The notes: generated from the sequence alone by a model not told the origin. Shown: positions 1 to 12,298, counted from the stretch's first letter. The stretch is DNA of 45,978 bases from Cudoniella acicularis (GCA_013054445.1 JAAMPI010000276.1:1-45978), one strand, 5' to 3'. Made by a program: numbers and translations.

Positions 1-1776
1 ATTCCCAGAATATCAATATTTACAAATCTTCAAGACTGATTATCAGTGACGTGTTTTCCACTTCCGCGTTCTGGGAACGGGAAGAGCGGGGGGGAGGGGG
101 TGGCCTCTGCGGCGCGGTTTATACATGAACAAGAAGAATATTACGAAAAAAACGAGAAAGAACGAGGCTTGCTGACTGATGACATTCTATCTTATTGAGA
201 AATTGAGAAATTGAGGCGTACACGATTCAAAGAAACGGAAAAAATGGAACTTTCCGTCGACGACGAGATGATAGAAATGAAAGGAAAGGGAAAGGACAGG
301 TGTGTGTACGAGTGTACAAGTAGACAAGTGGACGACTTAGTAAGCGTCGTATAGTACCTATCTTGGTCGCGTTGCGGGGTTTTCGGAAGCAGGGCAGGGC
401 CTGCTGGTGAAGCGAGTAAGAATGATGTACAGCATTGGTGCCCGATTTGGAAGGATACGAAGAGAGAGACGGGAGGAAGATGTGTGGATGGAGTACCGAG
501 AGCTTGGTAAGTAAATCAATCAATTAATTTCGCTTTAACAGATCTAGAGACGAGGGAAGGATTTTTTCGATGTGAGAATAATAACGAGATTAGAGTAAGT
601 TAAAAGACATTCTCGGCATCAACAAACCATACATAAATTTAATAACCAATGTAAGAATCAATCCTTCAAACACCACCACCCTAAAAGGCCTATTATTATT
701 TCTCTCGTACCTTCCTGATTTCGAGCCTTCAAGATGAGACGTCTCGGGAAGAGGTATAAACATGAAACAAACCCAATTTCGCCCTTCCTCCTACTAATCT
801 ATAACCTCGCTCTCTTGGCATCGCATTGCAGCGTTACAAAACATCCAAAATGAATCTTGTATAACCTCGCCCTCTTGGCATCGCATTGCGGCGTTACAAA
901 ACATCCAAAATGAGTCTTGTATAACCTCGCCTGCTCTCTCTAGTCTTGGCATCACATTGCGGCGTTCACAAAACTTCCACCCATCCACCCATCCACCCAC
1001 CATCAATTTATAACCTCACCCTCTCTCTCTTGGCATAACGGCGTCACCAATCTTCCAAACTTCCAAAATTGACATGTAATGTACAGTAATTTACGCCAAG
1101 GCAACGGCATGGAAATGAGAAGGCGTGAGCCCTCGCCGCGAACTTGCATAAAAAGGTTATCCGATGATGCAAAGTTGCACGAGGAACGGCACGGCACGAG
1201 TTTTATTAGTCATGATAGGATTTGGTAATTTGATGGCCGTATGAAGGCAAGTGAGGCGAGATTGCGATTGTCATTGATTGTGATTGATTGTGATTGATGT
1301 GATTACGTCTTGAATAAATTTGTGATTATGTCACTTGGTAGCGTGTCTACTGTACGTACAGTAGTTTATTATTGATTTAGAAAACGTGAAATAGTAGGAA
1401 TTTAGAAAGAATGCCAGGATTGAGAATTTCAGAAGTAGATAGAAGCGAAAAAGTGATTTTATATTTGATTAAAACATCGTTGTGAATAGCAAAATTTATG
1501 GGCTGAACCTATTTATTCATTAGATTTGCTATATACATAAAAAATGGTATATACATCCTCATTCTCAGAGGATCACTTGTCCCTGGCATATCCTCCAGTC
1601 CTGTACCCTAGAGCACATTTCTCTCCCTCTTATTTGAGAAATGGCTACTCGAAATGGGTGCCATTTGCGCCGATGCGTTTTCTTGGCATCCACCGCCTGC
1701 AGATCGAGTTATCGAATCGAATGTTTGGTTATATGTCCATTTATGGCAACTAATGTGCCTGATATGTAGTGAACCC
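1..1776. other. Intergenic region with minisatellite
   Basis: No convincing gene is seen. The stretch holds a four-copy degenerate tandem repeat (listed separately), A/T-rich low-complexity sequence, and a short run of repeated 'gattgattgtgatt' near 1260-1300. Short reading frames on both strands lack codon structure, domains or splice context. Confidence 0.6.
800..1078. repeat. Degenerate ~60-bp tandem repeat, about 4 copies
   Basis: Units begin with 'tataacctcgc' and contain 'cttggcatcgcattgc', 'ggcgtt' and 'aaaacatccaaaat'. Copy 1 is 800-859 and copy 2 is 860-919; they differ at only three or four sites. Copy 3 (920 to about 1008) is expanded by a CT-rich insertion and a 'ccatccac' microsatellite. 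Copy 4 (about 1009-1078) is the most diverged. No spacers or palindromes of CRISPR type are present. Confidence 0.85.
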
Positions 1777-4197
1777 CTATTCAGGTGGTTGTTGGAGATC
1801 TCGGAAAGAAGGGTGGTTGGAAAGGGGGATGGCGACCGTAGGGGCACCCCGAGAGGTAAATCGTGAAGGTGAGACGGAAGGTGAGGATGGTCGTCGCGAC
1901 CGTTGGGGTGTAGGTGAGGAGCTGCCTGCTGGCGAACTCATTTCGCTTGGCTCGCTGTGGAAGAAGGAATTGAACCAAGATCTGGCTGGGCTGGCTTCGC
2001 GGCTTCCTCTGGCCATTTGTAAGTGCGGTAGGATAGGTGACTCGATCGGACTGACAATGTCAGAGCGTAGAGTATCAGAGCGTAAATTAGAGCGCAAAGT
2101 ATCGGATCGTAAGGTCCCGGAACGCGATTGTATCTGAGAGGGTAATGTTGAACGGGAAGTCGCAACTGGCGAAGCGGCGGTCATGACTGGCGAAGCAGTA
2201 GTAGACTGAGGTGGACTTTCCAGCTCTCCCGGCTCTGGATAGTCCGCTTCGAGCTCGTGCAGAAACCCTGAGCCATCTAATTCCGCGGTGCTTGCCGCCT
2301 TCCTGACTGACATCATTCTTCGAGCCTCTGTGGCATAATCCCCTTCTCGGTTGTCGTGCTCAGGAAGTTGATGTACTAGTGGAGCCGCAGAAAGCTCTGA
2401 TCTTTCCGCTGGTGGTATGTATTTTGGCAGCCCTGGCTCGTCCTTCTTCTCAGCATTCTCAGCAGCGTAGAAATCCGTTACGGCGTTCTCTTCATCTGTT
2501 TTTGATGGATTAGAGGGGGCAACGGCTGGTACCCGATTTGTGAGTTCGATCACGGTGTTATTCTTCTTCCGGCGGCGGTAGAAATAAAATACAGCACCCG
2601 CAATTGCAACTATAAATATAATTGCAATAACGATACCTGCGATAGCTCCAGTCGCAATGCCCTTAGATTTAGTAGTACTGCTTAAAGAAGAGATCGATTG
2701 GATTGTTGTTAACTGAACCGCTGCGCCATCTTGCCATGTGCATTGGCTGACCGAAAAGTTGCCTCTCTCGTAATTCACGGTCAGATAGCTGGCACGTGTT
2801 AGTTAAAACAGACTTCATTGTGCAGTAGAACGCTTACGCTTCTTGGAGAAAAGCCCGACCAAGGGTGATTTGAGTGTCATTGGCAGCTGTTCGAAGTGGA
2901 AAATAATGCCAAGTGCCATTTGTACTTGGGATGAAGGGGTATTTAGCTGGAAGTAAGAGTGCACCAATTGGGAGGTTGATTTCCACGGACTGGCCACCCG
3001 ATATACTGTTTGCTAGTGTAAATGTGACGCTCGGGTTTTGGTTAGTAAGATCCTGGTAACGTGATGAGTTGATCAAATATAGTCCAGTCGCATTATCAAG
3101 TGACAATTGAAAGGCCTTCTCAAATCCCTGAACAGCTGCCTGCGGTAGCCAAATATTCGGGTCGGTCGATTCGATAAATGCATACTCTGGTTGTGGGAGG
3201 AGGCTTGCCTGGGTTGTGCCACTGTATGTAATAGCTTGTATTGCTACCACAATATCGCGGCTAACGTCGCTAGCCAGAGTGAAATTCGCCGAGTTCGGGG
3301 TAAATCTGGATGCATCATACCCCCCAAAGATTAGTTGAGAAAATTGGCCTGCTTTTAGTTCTGTGAAAAAAGTCAGCTAGGAACCGAGTTTATATAATTT
3401 TTAACTAACGGTACTTTGCTCCTGCTGTGTAACTCCAACTCAAACTTGGAATGAGATTTTGAGATTTTAAAGTAGTAAAAAATGACGGGGCCGAAAAGTT
3501 CCCGATATTCGAGTAGTTCACTGGTTGAGTACTCAACCCAAATATGCCCCTTTTTAAATTAATCATAATTCCATCCTGATAGACGAATACTCACAAATAA
3601 AAAGGCGACACATAAGGCATTCCGGCAACCGTCTGATTCGTCAAGGTTGGCCCACTTGTTCCATCTGTAACGTAACCGACTCCGAGAGTCTCCAGTCCAT
3701 AATCCACAGCTTCTGAATATCCAAGGTTTGCTTCGAATCCAACACCATTGGCGTTGATACCATAATTTCCCTGATCTAACCAAGTCGACGACGCGTTCGC
3801 ATTAAAAAGTCCTCCTCGATCAGAGGCGCAGTTAACAGGTACCGGATTTATCAATTCTTGCGAACACGCATATTGTTGCATGGGGACCAGAGTTTGTGGA
3901 GAATTTGTTGATACCAGAACTCGGACAGTCTGTGGCGGCGTGCCAACCCGGATTGCTAGAGAAGACCATTGTCCATCGTCACCGTCGACTGTGAGAGTCA
4001 GTAAGGCGATGTTGCGCGAGAGAAGTCCAAATAAACTGACAATATTGGCTCGGTGCAACTACCAGCGGAGTTGAGCCGGTCGTGTCCGAAGTCGACCGTT
4101 TCTTCACAACATCCCGACTGTTGTCCCATGGCGATGCGACAGCACTGGATAACAAGTTCAAGGCGAGTGGCAATGAACAAAATATCTGAAGTCGCAT
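1777..4197 (-). CDS. Aspartic-peptidase-like (A1 fold) membrane protein, predicted inactive
   Basis: Five exons (4197-4041, 3988-3595, 3549-3410, 3360-2838, 2788-1777) join in frame to about 741 aa. The protein has a signal peptide (MRLQIFCSLPLALNLLSSAVA), a pepsin-like bilobal domain recognisable by GDDGQWSSLAIRVGTPPQ, PSLSWSYTAGAKY, LIFGGYDASRF and LGRAFLQEAYLTVNYE, one transmembrane helix (GIATGAIAGIVIAIIFIVAI) followed by RRRKK, and a Ser/Pro-rich cytoplasmic tail of about 225 aa. The two places where A1 peptidases carry D-T/S-G read VSTNS and ESTDP, so both catalytic Asp residues are absent. It is therefore probably a non-catalytic surface protein or receptor-like pseudoprotease; this is inference. 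The start is the ATG at 4197; the GTG just upstream is not used. It is divergent from the repeat-rich secreted protein at 6320. Confidence 0.85.
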
Positions 4198-4200
4198 CAC

Positions 4201-6319
4201 GACAGCATCTTTCCCTTAAGGCTCAAAGAATAAAAGAAGGCAGCACGGCTCACGGATTGACACCCATGGAGCGTGGAAAAAATGGATGTGTGAGAAGCAC
4301 GATTAGGGAGAGAAAGAAAGTTGAGTGGCAATTCTCAAGACCATGTCCTCGGTAAGATCATGCACGCGTGTTCTGTGAGATGCATCAACGCCTGGTCTGC
4401 ACGTTGTGATAAGACCAGGGGCTGAGGGGGGGTCTAATGAATGGTGAATCTTATCCGAATACAACCCGGAATCCTTCAGCAGTGCGGCGCTTGTCGCAGG
4501 GCACGCAGCCCGTTGGCTGGCATATATTATTATATCCTAATTTTGGGATGTTTTTATGTGTTTCGTGTTCAGCACGCACCAGGTGATCGAATCAGATCGA
4601 TCGAGCCATTCCTCCCTACCCGTGGTTTCTGCACCTCATAACGACACCAGCCCGATCGAGCCAGACAGAGGACGGGAAGAGGAGAGGAGGAAGTCGGAGG
4701 ACTTCAAGAATGGGGGAAAACTGTAAGTAACAGTATTGATTTTTGAATGGGGACGGTGAGCGGGGTTTGAGGGCGTTCGATGCCAAGGTAGTGGACACCG
4801 GATTTGGTTCTGTAATGCTATAAAGAGGTCTTGAAGAGGAATCGGTGGTGGCTCTGGCTCGACGCGGGTGACAAGTGACAAGTCTCTCCAAGCACCAGAA
4901 GGGCCTAAGATTGGAGGGGGTCCAGGGCGGTGCCCTCATCTTGCTGCTCTTCCAGCCCGAAGCTGCCGGCTCACATCATCAGATTCTTCGTAAGTTCGCA
5001 TCTCGCAAGAGGGTCCTTCGTATGGGCAGGTGGGAGGCAGAAACACGCTCAAAGGGTTAGAAGCCCCGAGTCCTAGAGGCCCAAAAGAGGTGAGAATTTA
5101 GAAAGGTGGAAGATGCCACGGCAGGGGCAGCTTCGAGCTGTCCTAGCGAGGCACTTTAAGCGAATCAGCAATCCTTCTCGGTCTTGGCACTCGTAAACCG
5201 GGTGGATCCAGCGGAAGTTGGGGAAGAACTTCTACGAAAGAACTGCTATCAGTGGCCTACCACCCGCTGTCACTCGGTCGCTTATTCCTCCTTCAAGCTT
5301 AGCGTCAGGGGCACAGCTTAGTGGACGGTGTAGGCGCAAGGGGCAGTGGCCAGGTTTTCTGTCCCCTCCTCCCCTCCCCTCCCCCGCTGTCCCGGAGCTT
5401 AACTTTCTTTAAGCTTCATTTCATCCTCATCCCCATCGCGGCGGGGACCTTCTTTGGGCTCACTCTACCATGTTTTTCTACCTAAGTAGGTATGAACTTT
5501 GAAGCTTCACCTGCAGCGCCCTTCTGTCCTGTACACCTACACCAACCTACCGCAAGTTCGCGACTTCAGTGCTGTACCTCACAACACAAGCACCCTGCCC
5601 ACCCTTCCACCTTCCACCTAAAATCTCACCTCCTTCAATATTAAAGTCAACCTCCAGCGGGCCCGCAATGCGCTGCGCTCTGCTGCTCGCTGAAGACTGT
5701 GCCCACGAGTTCGCCCCATTGTTATTGGCGGCTGCTCTCAGAAATGCTGTCCAAATGCATCGGCGCACAAAATTGGCAAGCCCTTCACAACTGTGCCTCA
5801 TATTTGTGCATGGGAGGCCTCCCACAATTACCAAGTGTGGTGGTTATCCCGCCAAAAGCAGTCGCTTTTGTCGAAGAGCAGCCGTGACCTTGCATCTCCC
5901 GTCAGCACCTTGTAACTACAACCCACTTTTTGGGTCACTTTTTGACTTCATTAAATAATGAGGCTATGTGTGCCTGCAGACTGCAGACACCAAGAGTGCA
6001 GCCCTCGTGGAGCTTAGCCCCTCATCATTTCCACAACCCCAGCAACTCGTGCTTTTCGTCACTGAAGGATGAACGTTTCGGCGGCCGTCCAATTACCATT
6101 CACGCTCGTTTTATCCTGCTCATTCGTCATTGCAACCGGCGGCGTTTTGCGCGCTCGTTGCCCATCCAGGGCTCGCCGGTCAACTGCAGGTTCTATGTAG
6201 TATGAGCATGTGGTCGTCTCTAATCGTTAAGAAAGTTCTCTGTATCTCTTTATGATCTCACACGCTCCTTTGCATTTCTTTCTTGCTTCACTGTCCTGGC
6301 CGATTTGTCGCGCGTAACA
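4201..6319. other. Divergent intergenic region
   Basis: This 2.1 kb stretch lies between two divergently transcribed surface-protein genes and presumably carries both promoters. A pyrimidine-only tract (cccctcctcccctcccctccccc) occurs at about 5366-5390. The open frames here (for example 5569-5958) show no domain, signal peptide or splice support. No other gene is seen. Confidence 0.5.
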
Positions 6320-9230
6320 ATGCGACTTTCAAGCCTCAAGTCTTGTCAACTGCTCCAACTCCTCACATTTGTGAGTTGGGCAGGACAATGTCATGCATCG
6401 GGTATGTTGCTCTACCATGTTCTAGTCTGGAAAAATGGATCTTCACTTTTTAAACGTTCTCTCGACTTACGGAGTATAGGACATCACATTCGTTCGGCTC
6501 CTTTTTCTAATACAACCTCTACAAGTGCTAGTGTGTCGTCAAGTTCAAGTCAGACTGCTTCCTCCGAGTCTACTACGGTTCAACTAGTCACAGAGAGCAT
6601 AATTCCTGTTGGCTTGAGTTCCGCCGCCCCCACCACATCTGTAGGATCAAGCAGTCAATCGTCATCGTCTGGTACGGAGGTAATCAGCATCCCACAGAGC
6701 TCAATCGCAGCCGCTGCACCTAATATTACTGGTGGTCCAGCATGGGGGACTGAAAGTATACCAATAAACACCTGCACGGTAACAGATTCAGTTGGAAGCG
6801 CTTACTGGACTCATTGCAACATGTAGGTAGACATCGTCAGTAAATAATGGTACAACATGCTTATAATCATCTATAGTGTTGCATCATCTGTCACTGTGTC
6901 ATACTTTCCCGAGGACACTGGGAACTTGACATACCCGTCTTTGTATTATAACGCGGCCCTTGGTATAACTATGTAAGTGTTGCTCTCCATTCAGTTGCAT
7001 TTAGGACAAGAACTTACTCTACATAGGACATCGCCGTCTATATACTTGGTTCTTCCAACAATCTGGGCTGATAACCGTCCTTGCTCCCAACTTGGACCTA
7101 CCTTCGTCAACGAGGTCATTGTTTTGAACCCAACAGATGTCTACACCCTTGCACCATATGCAAATTCGTACATCACCACAAGAATGGGACCTCCACAGCT
7201 CTTAACTTTGTCTGATATTGAGACAAATTGTTCGACTGACGCTGCCGAATCGTTACAATTTAATGACCACTATTTCTTGACCCATCCGATTCCAGGTTTA
7301 GTGAACAGATGCTTTCCTCGAATTTCAATGCCACAGGAGGTATACTCACTAGGAGGGTATGTGACTCGAGACCCAAGTTTGGATTAAGCTAACCTTCCCC
7401 AGTTCATATTGGGCACATTGCGATATGAGGGATGCGACTCTTGGATTGTATGATCCGCCATACGCTGTGCCTACCGCTAGTGGCCTTATCATCACCAAGG
7501 CTCAACCTGTCACTACCACCTCCGACCCTCCGGCGACGATCTATAACGTACCATATATTCCAGCAGCAACGACATCAACACCAACTCCCACACCAACGCC
7601 AACACCTCAATCGGTCGCGCCGCCGGCTTCCACTGCAGTGATAGTTCCTGTCAGTCAACAAACTCAGCAAACTGAACAGACTGAACAAACTCAACCAACT
7701 GTGGTCCAAGTCCAACCAACACCGACATCAGCTAATGTGGTTGCCGTTATTGGGAGCAATACAATCAGTGCTGCCTCGGATTCGACCAATGTTATTCTTC
7801 CCAATGGTTCTACTGCAAGTGTGGGTGCTGCTGTTACTCTCACTGGCTCAAATAGTGTGCCGGTGGTTATGTCTGTGGCCTCATCAGGGATAATCGTCAA
7901 TGGAAATGGTGTTTCGAGTACTTTCTATCCCAACCCGGTCGCCGTAGCTGCCACTGTTGGTTCCGCTCCCATCTCTGTTCCATCTGCGGCTCTAACACCT
8001 GTTGCAACAATTGCCAATCAAGTTATTTCCGTGGCTCCCGGGGCATCGACAATTGTAATCGGAGGCCAAACTATCACGTCCGGTGGAGCTGCGGTTACCC
8101 TTTCGGGTTCAAATGGTATTGCTACATTTGGAAGTTCTGGATTGATAGTTCAGCAAGCCGGTGGGAGCGCATCGACCTATGCGGTGCCAGGAGTTGCACA
8201 AGCTGTAGGCGCAACACCTGTTGCTACAATTGCTGGTTTGGTTGTCTCCGCTGCTCCTGGCGCATCGACAATTGTAATTGGAGGCCAAACTATTACAGCA
8301 GGAGGGGCTGCAGTCACCCTCTCGGGCTCTAATGCTATCGCCACGTTTGGAAGTTCGGGACTGATAGTTCAACAGCCGGGTGGTAGTGTTTCGACCTATG
8401 CAGTGCCTGGAGTTGGAAAGGCCGTGGGCGCAACACCAGTTGCAACAATTGCTGGCCAGGTTATCTCTGCTGCTCCTGGGGCATCTACACTCGTAATTGG
8501 AAGCCAGACTATCACAGAAGGCGGAGCCGCAATCACTCTTTCTGGCTCTAATGCTGTGGCTACGTTTGGAAGTTCGGAATTGATTGTACAGTATCCGGGT
8601 GGCGGCGTCTCAACCTACGCCATTCCTACAGCTGCTCCTACAGCCGCTGTAGTAATTGGCACTGCGAACGGGATTGCAATTACCGCCACACCAGGCGCAA
8701 GCTCAATCGTGGTTGGAACTCAGACATTGCAAATGAATGGACCGCCAATCACCCTTGCCGACCATGAGGTGTTAAGCATGGGTTCAAGTGGCGTTGTTGT
8801 ACAGATGCCAGGAGGAGCTGTGAAGACCATGGCGCTCCCCACTGCAGGCGGCTCAACCGGTACGTCGAATTCCATGATCGGAGGAATCATAGCCTCCAGT
8901 ACGTTGCACATATCTCAAGCTGATCAAATAGCTAACGCGAATACAGTAATTGGCGTAAGTGTACCGACTTCAGGAGTTTCAAGTGCAAGCTTTGCAACTT
9001 TGTTCCTTACTAGTCCTGGAAACTCAACGACGGCCGCAACAATCCCCATATCATCCTTGATCAAGGGAATAACGTCGACGGCTCCAATCAATCCTTCCGA
9101 AACTGGGGGTATTCTTGCCCAAGTGAGTGCGAACGGCGCTTCCACCACTCAAGGCACGAGATGTATGAGTATAATGACTTGGTTGAGTGGGATTTTTATG
9201 AGTGCTATTGCAGCACAACATTTGATGTAA
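6320..9230 (+). CDS. Repeat-rich secreted / wall-anchored protein
   Basis: Exons 6320-6822, 6877-6972, 7027-7356 and 7403-9230 join in frame to about 918 aa. The N-terminus (MRLSSLKSCQLLQLLTFVSW) is a signal peptide. A Ser/Thr-rich stretch follows, then a unique region with YFPEDTGNLTYPSLY, VLPTIWADNRPC and a few cysteines, a TPTPTP/QQTEQT linker, and five related repeats; the three best are 73 aa long. The C-terminus has Ser/Thr-rich sequence then a hydrophobic end (MTWLSGIFMSAIAAQHLM), compatible with a GPI signal though not proven. The ATG at 6320 is preferred over an upstream TTG. A further in-frame intron at 6402-6479 (78 nt) cannot be excluded because its removal keeps the frame. No catalytic motif was recognised, so a structural or adhesive wall role is inferred. 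Confidence 0.85.
7995..8651 (+). repeat. Coding tandem repeats, 3 x 219 nt (73 aa)
   Basis: Units start at 7995, 8214 and 8433, each beginning T-P-V-A-T-I-A and containing G-A-S-T-I-V-I-G-G-Q-T-I-T, A-A-V-T-L-S-G-S-N and A-T-F-G-S-S-G-L-I-V-Q. More diverged copies flank them (about 7736-7990 and 8652-8860). The regular alternation of beta-prone and Gly/Ser segments suggests a stacked beta structure; that is inference. Confidence 0.85.
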
Positions 9231-9682
9231 TTATTTAATGACCATGAACAAAAAAACACACATTTCGTTTCATAAACTGTTTTTTGTGATGTTTTTCTGT
9301 CTGTGCATTGTGGTTATCTAGAAATATATCATTCATGAAAAGAGGGAATCATTCAGGGGTAGCTCGCGTGCAATTGCCCCACAACCGACATTTAGCCGAC
9401 CCCGCATAACCCCACATACTTCACCTGCAACATCACGGAGAGCTTCCGTCACAACGAACCACGACAGCTTCCAGACATCCACAAGAACGGACTGTCATCC
9501 ACTAGTCATCAACTTCGGTAACAGCTTCGGTGTTGATTATCCGCAAGACCTTGTACTATGCCGATGGAGCTTCCGGTAATATCAGAGGGGCTGAACAGAC
9601 CACCAAGCTGGCATAAGTATGGCGGGGGCTGGCACCGTCCTTTCAAAAAACATGCGAGTCGATTTGGGCTGGAATCGGCACC
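9231..9682. other. Intergenic region
   Basis: This lies between the repeat protein and the monooxygenase. It holds an A/T-rich 3' flank and probably the monooxygenase promoter. No gene is seen. Confidence 0.5.
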
Positions 9683-11651
9683 ATGAGAAACTCGCAGTCC
9701 TTCACCATAAAAGATGAACCAGTCGAGAATCTGCGCCCATTGAAGGTCCGCGTGATCGGAGCTGGGTTTTCTGGGATCTACTTGGGAATTCGGATCCCAC
9801 AGCGGCTGCGAAATGTCGACTTGCAGATCTACGAGAAGAACGAAGGTGTAGGAGGTGCTTGGTGGGAGAATCGGTATCCCGGTTTGTGTTCCTATCTTAT
9901 GCATCTTGGAATGGAAATTGATGCCAAGTAGGTTGTGCTTGCGATATCCCTTCGCATAGTTACCAGTATTCCTTTGATCCGAATCCGAATTGGTCGGCTT
10001 TGTATGCGCCTGCATTGGAGATATATGGATACCTACGTGGGATTGCCGATAAATATGGGGTTATGAAATATGTTAAGCTGTCGCATAAGGTTACAAGCTG
10101 CAAATGGGATGATCTTCTGAAAAAATGGTACGATCCTGAAAACTGGATAGCATAAATGATGCTTATGCTGCTCCAGGAAGATCACGGTAGAAAACACTGT
10201 TACCGGGGAAGTCATAGAGGATGATGCTGATGTTTTGATTTCTGCTCGGGGGGCATTAAATGATATTAGATGGCCGCAGATACCGGGTTTAGACACATTC
10301 AAGGGAGAATCTATGCATTCTGCGGCTTGGAATCAGGAGTAGGTCCTCGATTTTTGAAATAATAAAAGCTAAATCTTGCAGGTATGATTTCAAGAATAAG
10401 AGAGTTGGCGTAATAGGGGGCGGATCAAGTTCCATTCAGATTGTCCCGAATCTTCGGAAGATAGAAGGAGTCCAGATGATTTGTTTTGTCAGGAGCAAAA
10501 CTTGGATATCACCTACTTTCGGCGATAGTGAGTAAATTAACGCAGAGGAATATTAACCTCTAACTTGAGTCCAGGTGCAATGATAAAGCTAGGCCTAGAC
10601 CTACAAAAGCCAGACTGTAAGTCATCTTCATGTACAAGAAATCATATACTGACTCAGCATAGTCTCTGCCGAACAGCGTGAAGAATTCGCTAAAGATCCC
10701 AAGAGGTTCCTCGAGTTCCGAAAAACAATTGAGATTGACGGCAACACAATCCACGGATACACAATCAAAGACTCCGCAGCCCAAAAAGGGGCTTTGCAAG
10801 CATTTACTAGGATGATGAGGGAACGGCTTTCGAAGAAACCTGAAATCGCCGAATTTCTCCTACCTTCATTCGCCGTAGGATGTCGACGTCTCACACCCGG
10901 CCCAGGATATCTCGAAGCACTCGTCGAGGATAACGTCGAATTCGTCACCGACAAGATCTCATCAATCACTCCAGAAGGCGTTATGTTAGAAGGCGGCCGC
11001 CTCATTGAAATCGACGCCCTAGTCTGCGCAACTGGATTCAACGCCTCTTCTCCCCCACCATTCCACGTCTACGGCAAAGACGGACGTTCACTACAGCAAA
11101 AATTCACGCCATATCCAGAAACATATCTCGCGGTAGCTACAGATGGATTCCCCAACTTCTTCATGATGCTCGGTCCCAATTCTGCGATTGGAAGCGGCTC
11201 GCTCACAATGATGATCGAGACGGAAGGGGATTACATCATCCAATGTATCCGCAAGCTGCAAAAAGAAGACTACGTATCCATGATGCCAAAACCCGAACGA
11301 GTAAAAGACTTCTCCGAATACTGCGTAGAGTACTTCAAAAACACAGTCTACATAGACGAATGCAACTCATGGTACAAAAGCGAAGGCGGCAAAGGCAGCA
11401 GGATAACAGGAATCTGGCCCGGAAGCACACTCCACTGTCTCGAAACGCTCAGAGCACCAAGATGGGAAGACTTCGAATACGAATCGCGAGATGAGAATAG
11501 ATTGAGGTGGTTAGGTAATGGATGGAGTGTCACGCAATTGGAAAATGGCGGTGATCCAGCGTGGTATTTGGAGCCTAGTATGATGAATGTTCCTTTGGCG
11601 GATAGGCCGGAAGAGGATGAGGAGTTTAAGAGGAGGCCGTTTTCGAATTGA
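9683..11651 (+). CDS. FAD/NADPH-dependent monooxygenase, Baeyer-Villiger type
   Basis: Six exons (9683-9881, 9932-10127, 10177-10338, 10382-10527, 10575-10616, 10663-11651) join without a frame break to 577 aa, a usual length for the family. Motifs in order: FAD-binding GAGFSG near residue 28, EKNEGVGGAWWENRYPG and CACDIPSHSYQYSFDPNP, the Baeyer-Villiger fingerprint FKGESMHSAAW (FxGxxxHxxxW), the NADPH-binding GGGSSS, and VCATGFN. The family inserts oxygen into ketones to give esters or lactones, or oxidises N or S atoms, and is frequent in fungal secondary metabolism. The substrate cannot be read from sequence. No polyketide or terpene synthase lies nearby, so a stand-alone detoxification or catabolic role is as likely as a cluster role. 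Confidence 0.93.
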
Positions 11652-12003
11652 TTTCGGGGGCGGGGGCGGAATATGGGGGAGGTGGCTATGCATTGTACCT
11701 GACATCGCTAAATATAGTTTACGAGCAAGGGGTTGAATTCGCAAATATTATGTCATCTTATTTTGCTTTGACAGGCCTTTCGTAGACCTTGTCTTCTCTA
11801 ACGAGATCTCGGAGCCGCGGAGGAGTTTTAAATCCGAGTGAGTGACTAGGCCTCTCTTTACAATTAGAGTAATACTCTATTTATAATTCGTGATTCTAAC
11901 TGCTTCTGTAACTTCGTCGTTGAAAACAATTCCCCTCTACAATGATTAAAAAAAAAAATGAAAAACCAAGCTCATCAAAAATATCGTTCTCGTTCCCAGT
12001 TTT

Positions 12004-12035
12004 NNNNNNTNTNTNCANNGNTNTGTANNTNTTNN
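12004..12035. other. Ambiguous base calls (N)
   Basis: Eighteen or so N symbols are interspersed with single called bases rather than forming one block, in A/T-rich intergenic DNA. This points to low-quality consensus, not a scaffold gap of set length. Confidence 0.95.
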
Positions 12036-12247
12036 GTATATATTACGAAACAAAAAATTAATTATACGAGTACTTACACTTAAAAAACACGATTCCATTT
12101 TTTCAGAGGGATTTCACTAGTTATAAAATGCGATGTTTTAATTGTATTTTTATTAGTTGTTGCATGCAAAAATAAGAGCAGCAGCATCTAGCTAAGTTTA
12201 TATTACTCTGTAAAGCACGTGAAATTCTAGCAGCCGTCCACTAGGTT

Positions 12248-12298
12248 ACAGGGACTTGATCGCTAAATTACAGCGTGTAGGTCCCTGTAATTTAGCGA
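12248..12298. repeat. Nested inverted repeat (possible MITE/TIR remnant)
   Basis: The arm 'tcgctaaattacag' (12260-12273) is the exact reverse complement of 'ctgtaatttagcga' (12285-12298). Overlapping it, 'acagggac' (12248-12255) pairs with 'gtccctgt' (12281-12288). The 14-bp perfect arms sit in A/T-rich intergenic DNA. The end resembles terminal repeats of small DNA transposons, but no partner end or element body was identified. Confidence 0.6.

Noticed and set aside
800..1078. CRISPR-like array
   Set aside because: Units are directly adjacent with no unique spacers, they are degenerate, and the genome is eukaryotic.
7691..9148. Minus-strand ORFs at 7691-7900, 8109-8372, 8720-8911 and 8924-9148
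   Set aside because: They are shadows of the repetitive Ser/Thr/Gly/Ala-rich coding sequence on the plus strand.
9509..10015. 168-aa minus-strand ORF
   Set aside because: It is antisense to exons 1 and 2 of the flavin monooxygenase, whose conserved motifs are on the plus strand.
9683..11651. Biosynthetic gene cluster around the monooxygenase
   Set aside because: No synthase, transporter pair, methyltransferase or cluster regulator flanks it; its neighbours are a wall protein and decayed peptidase copies.
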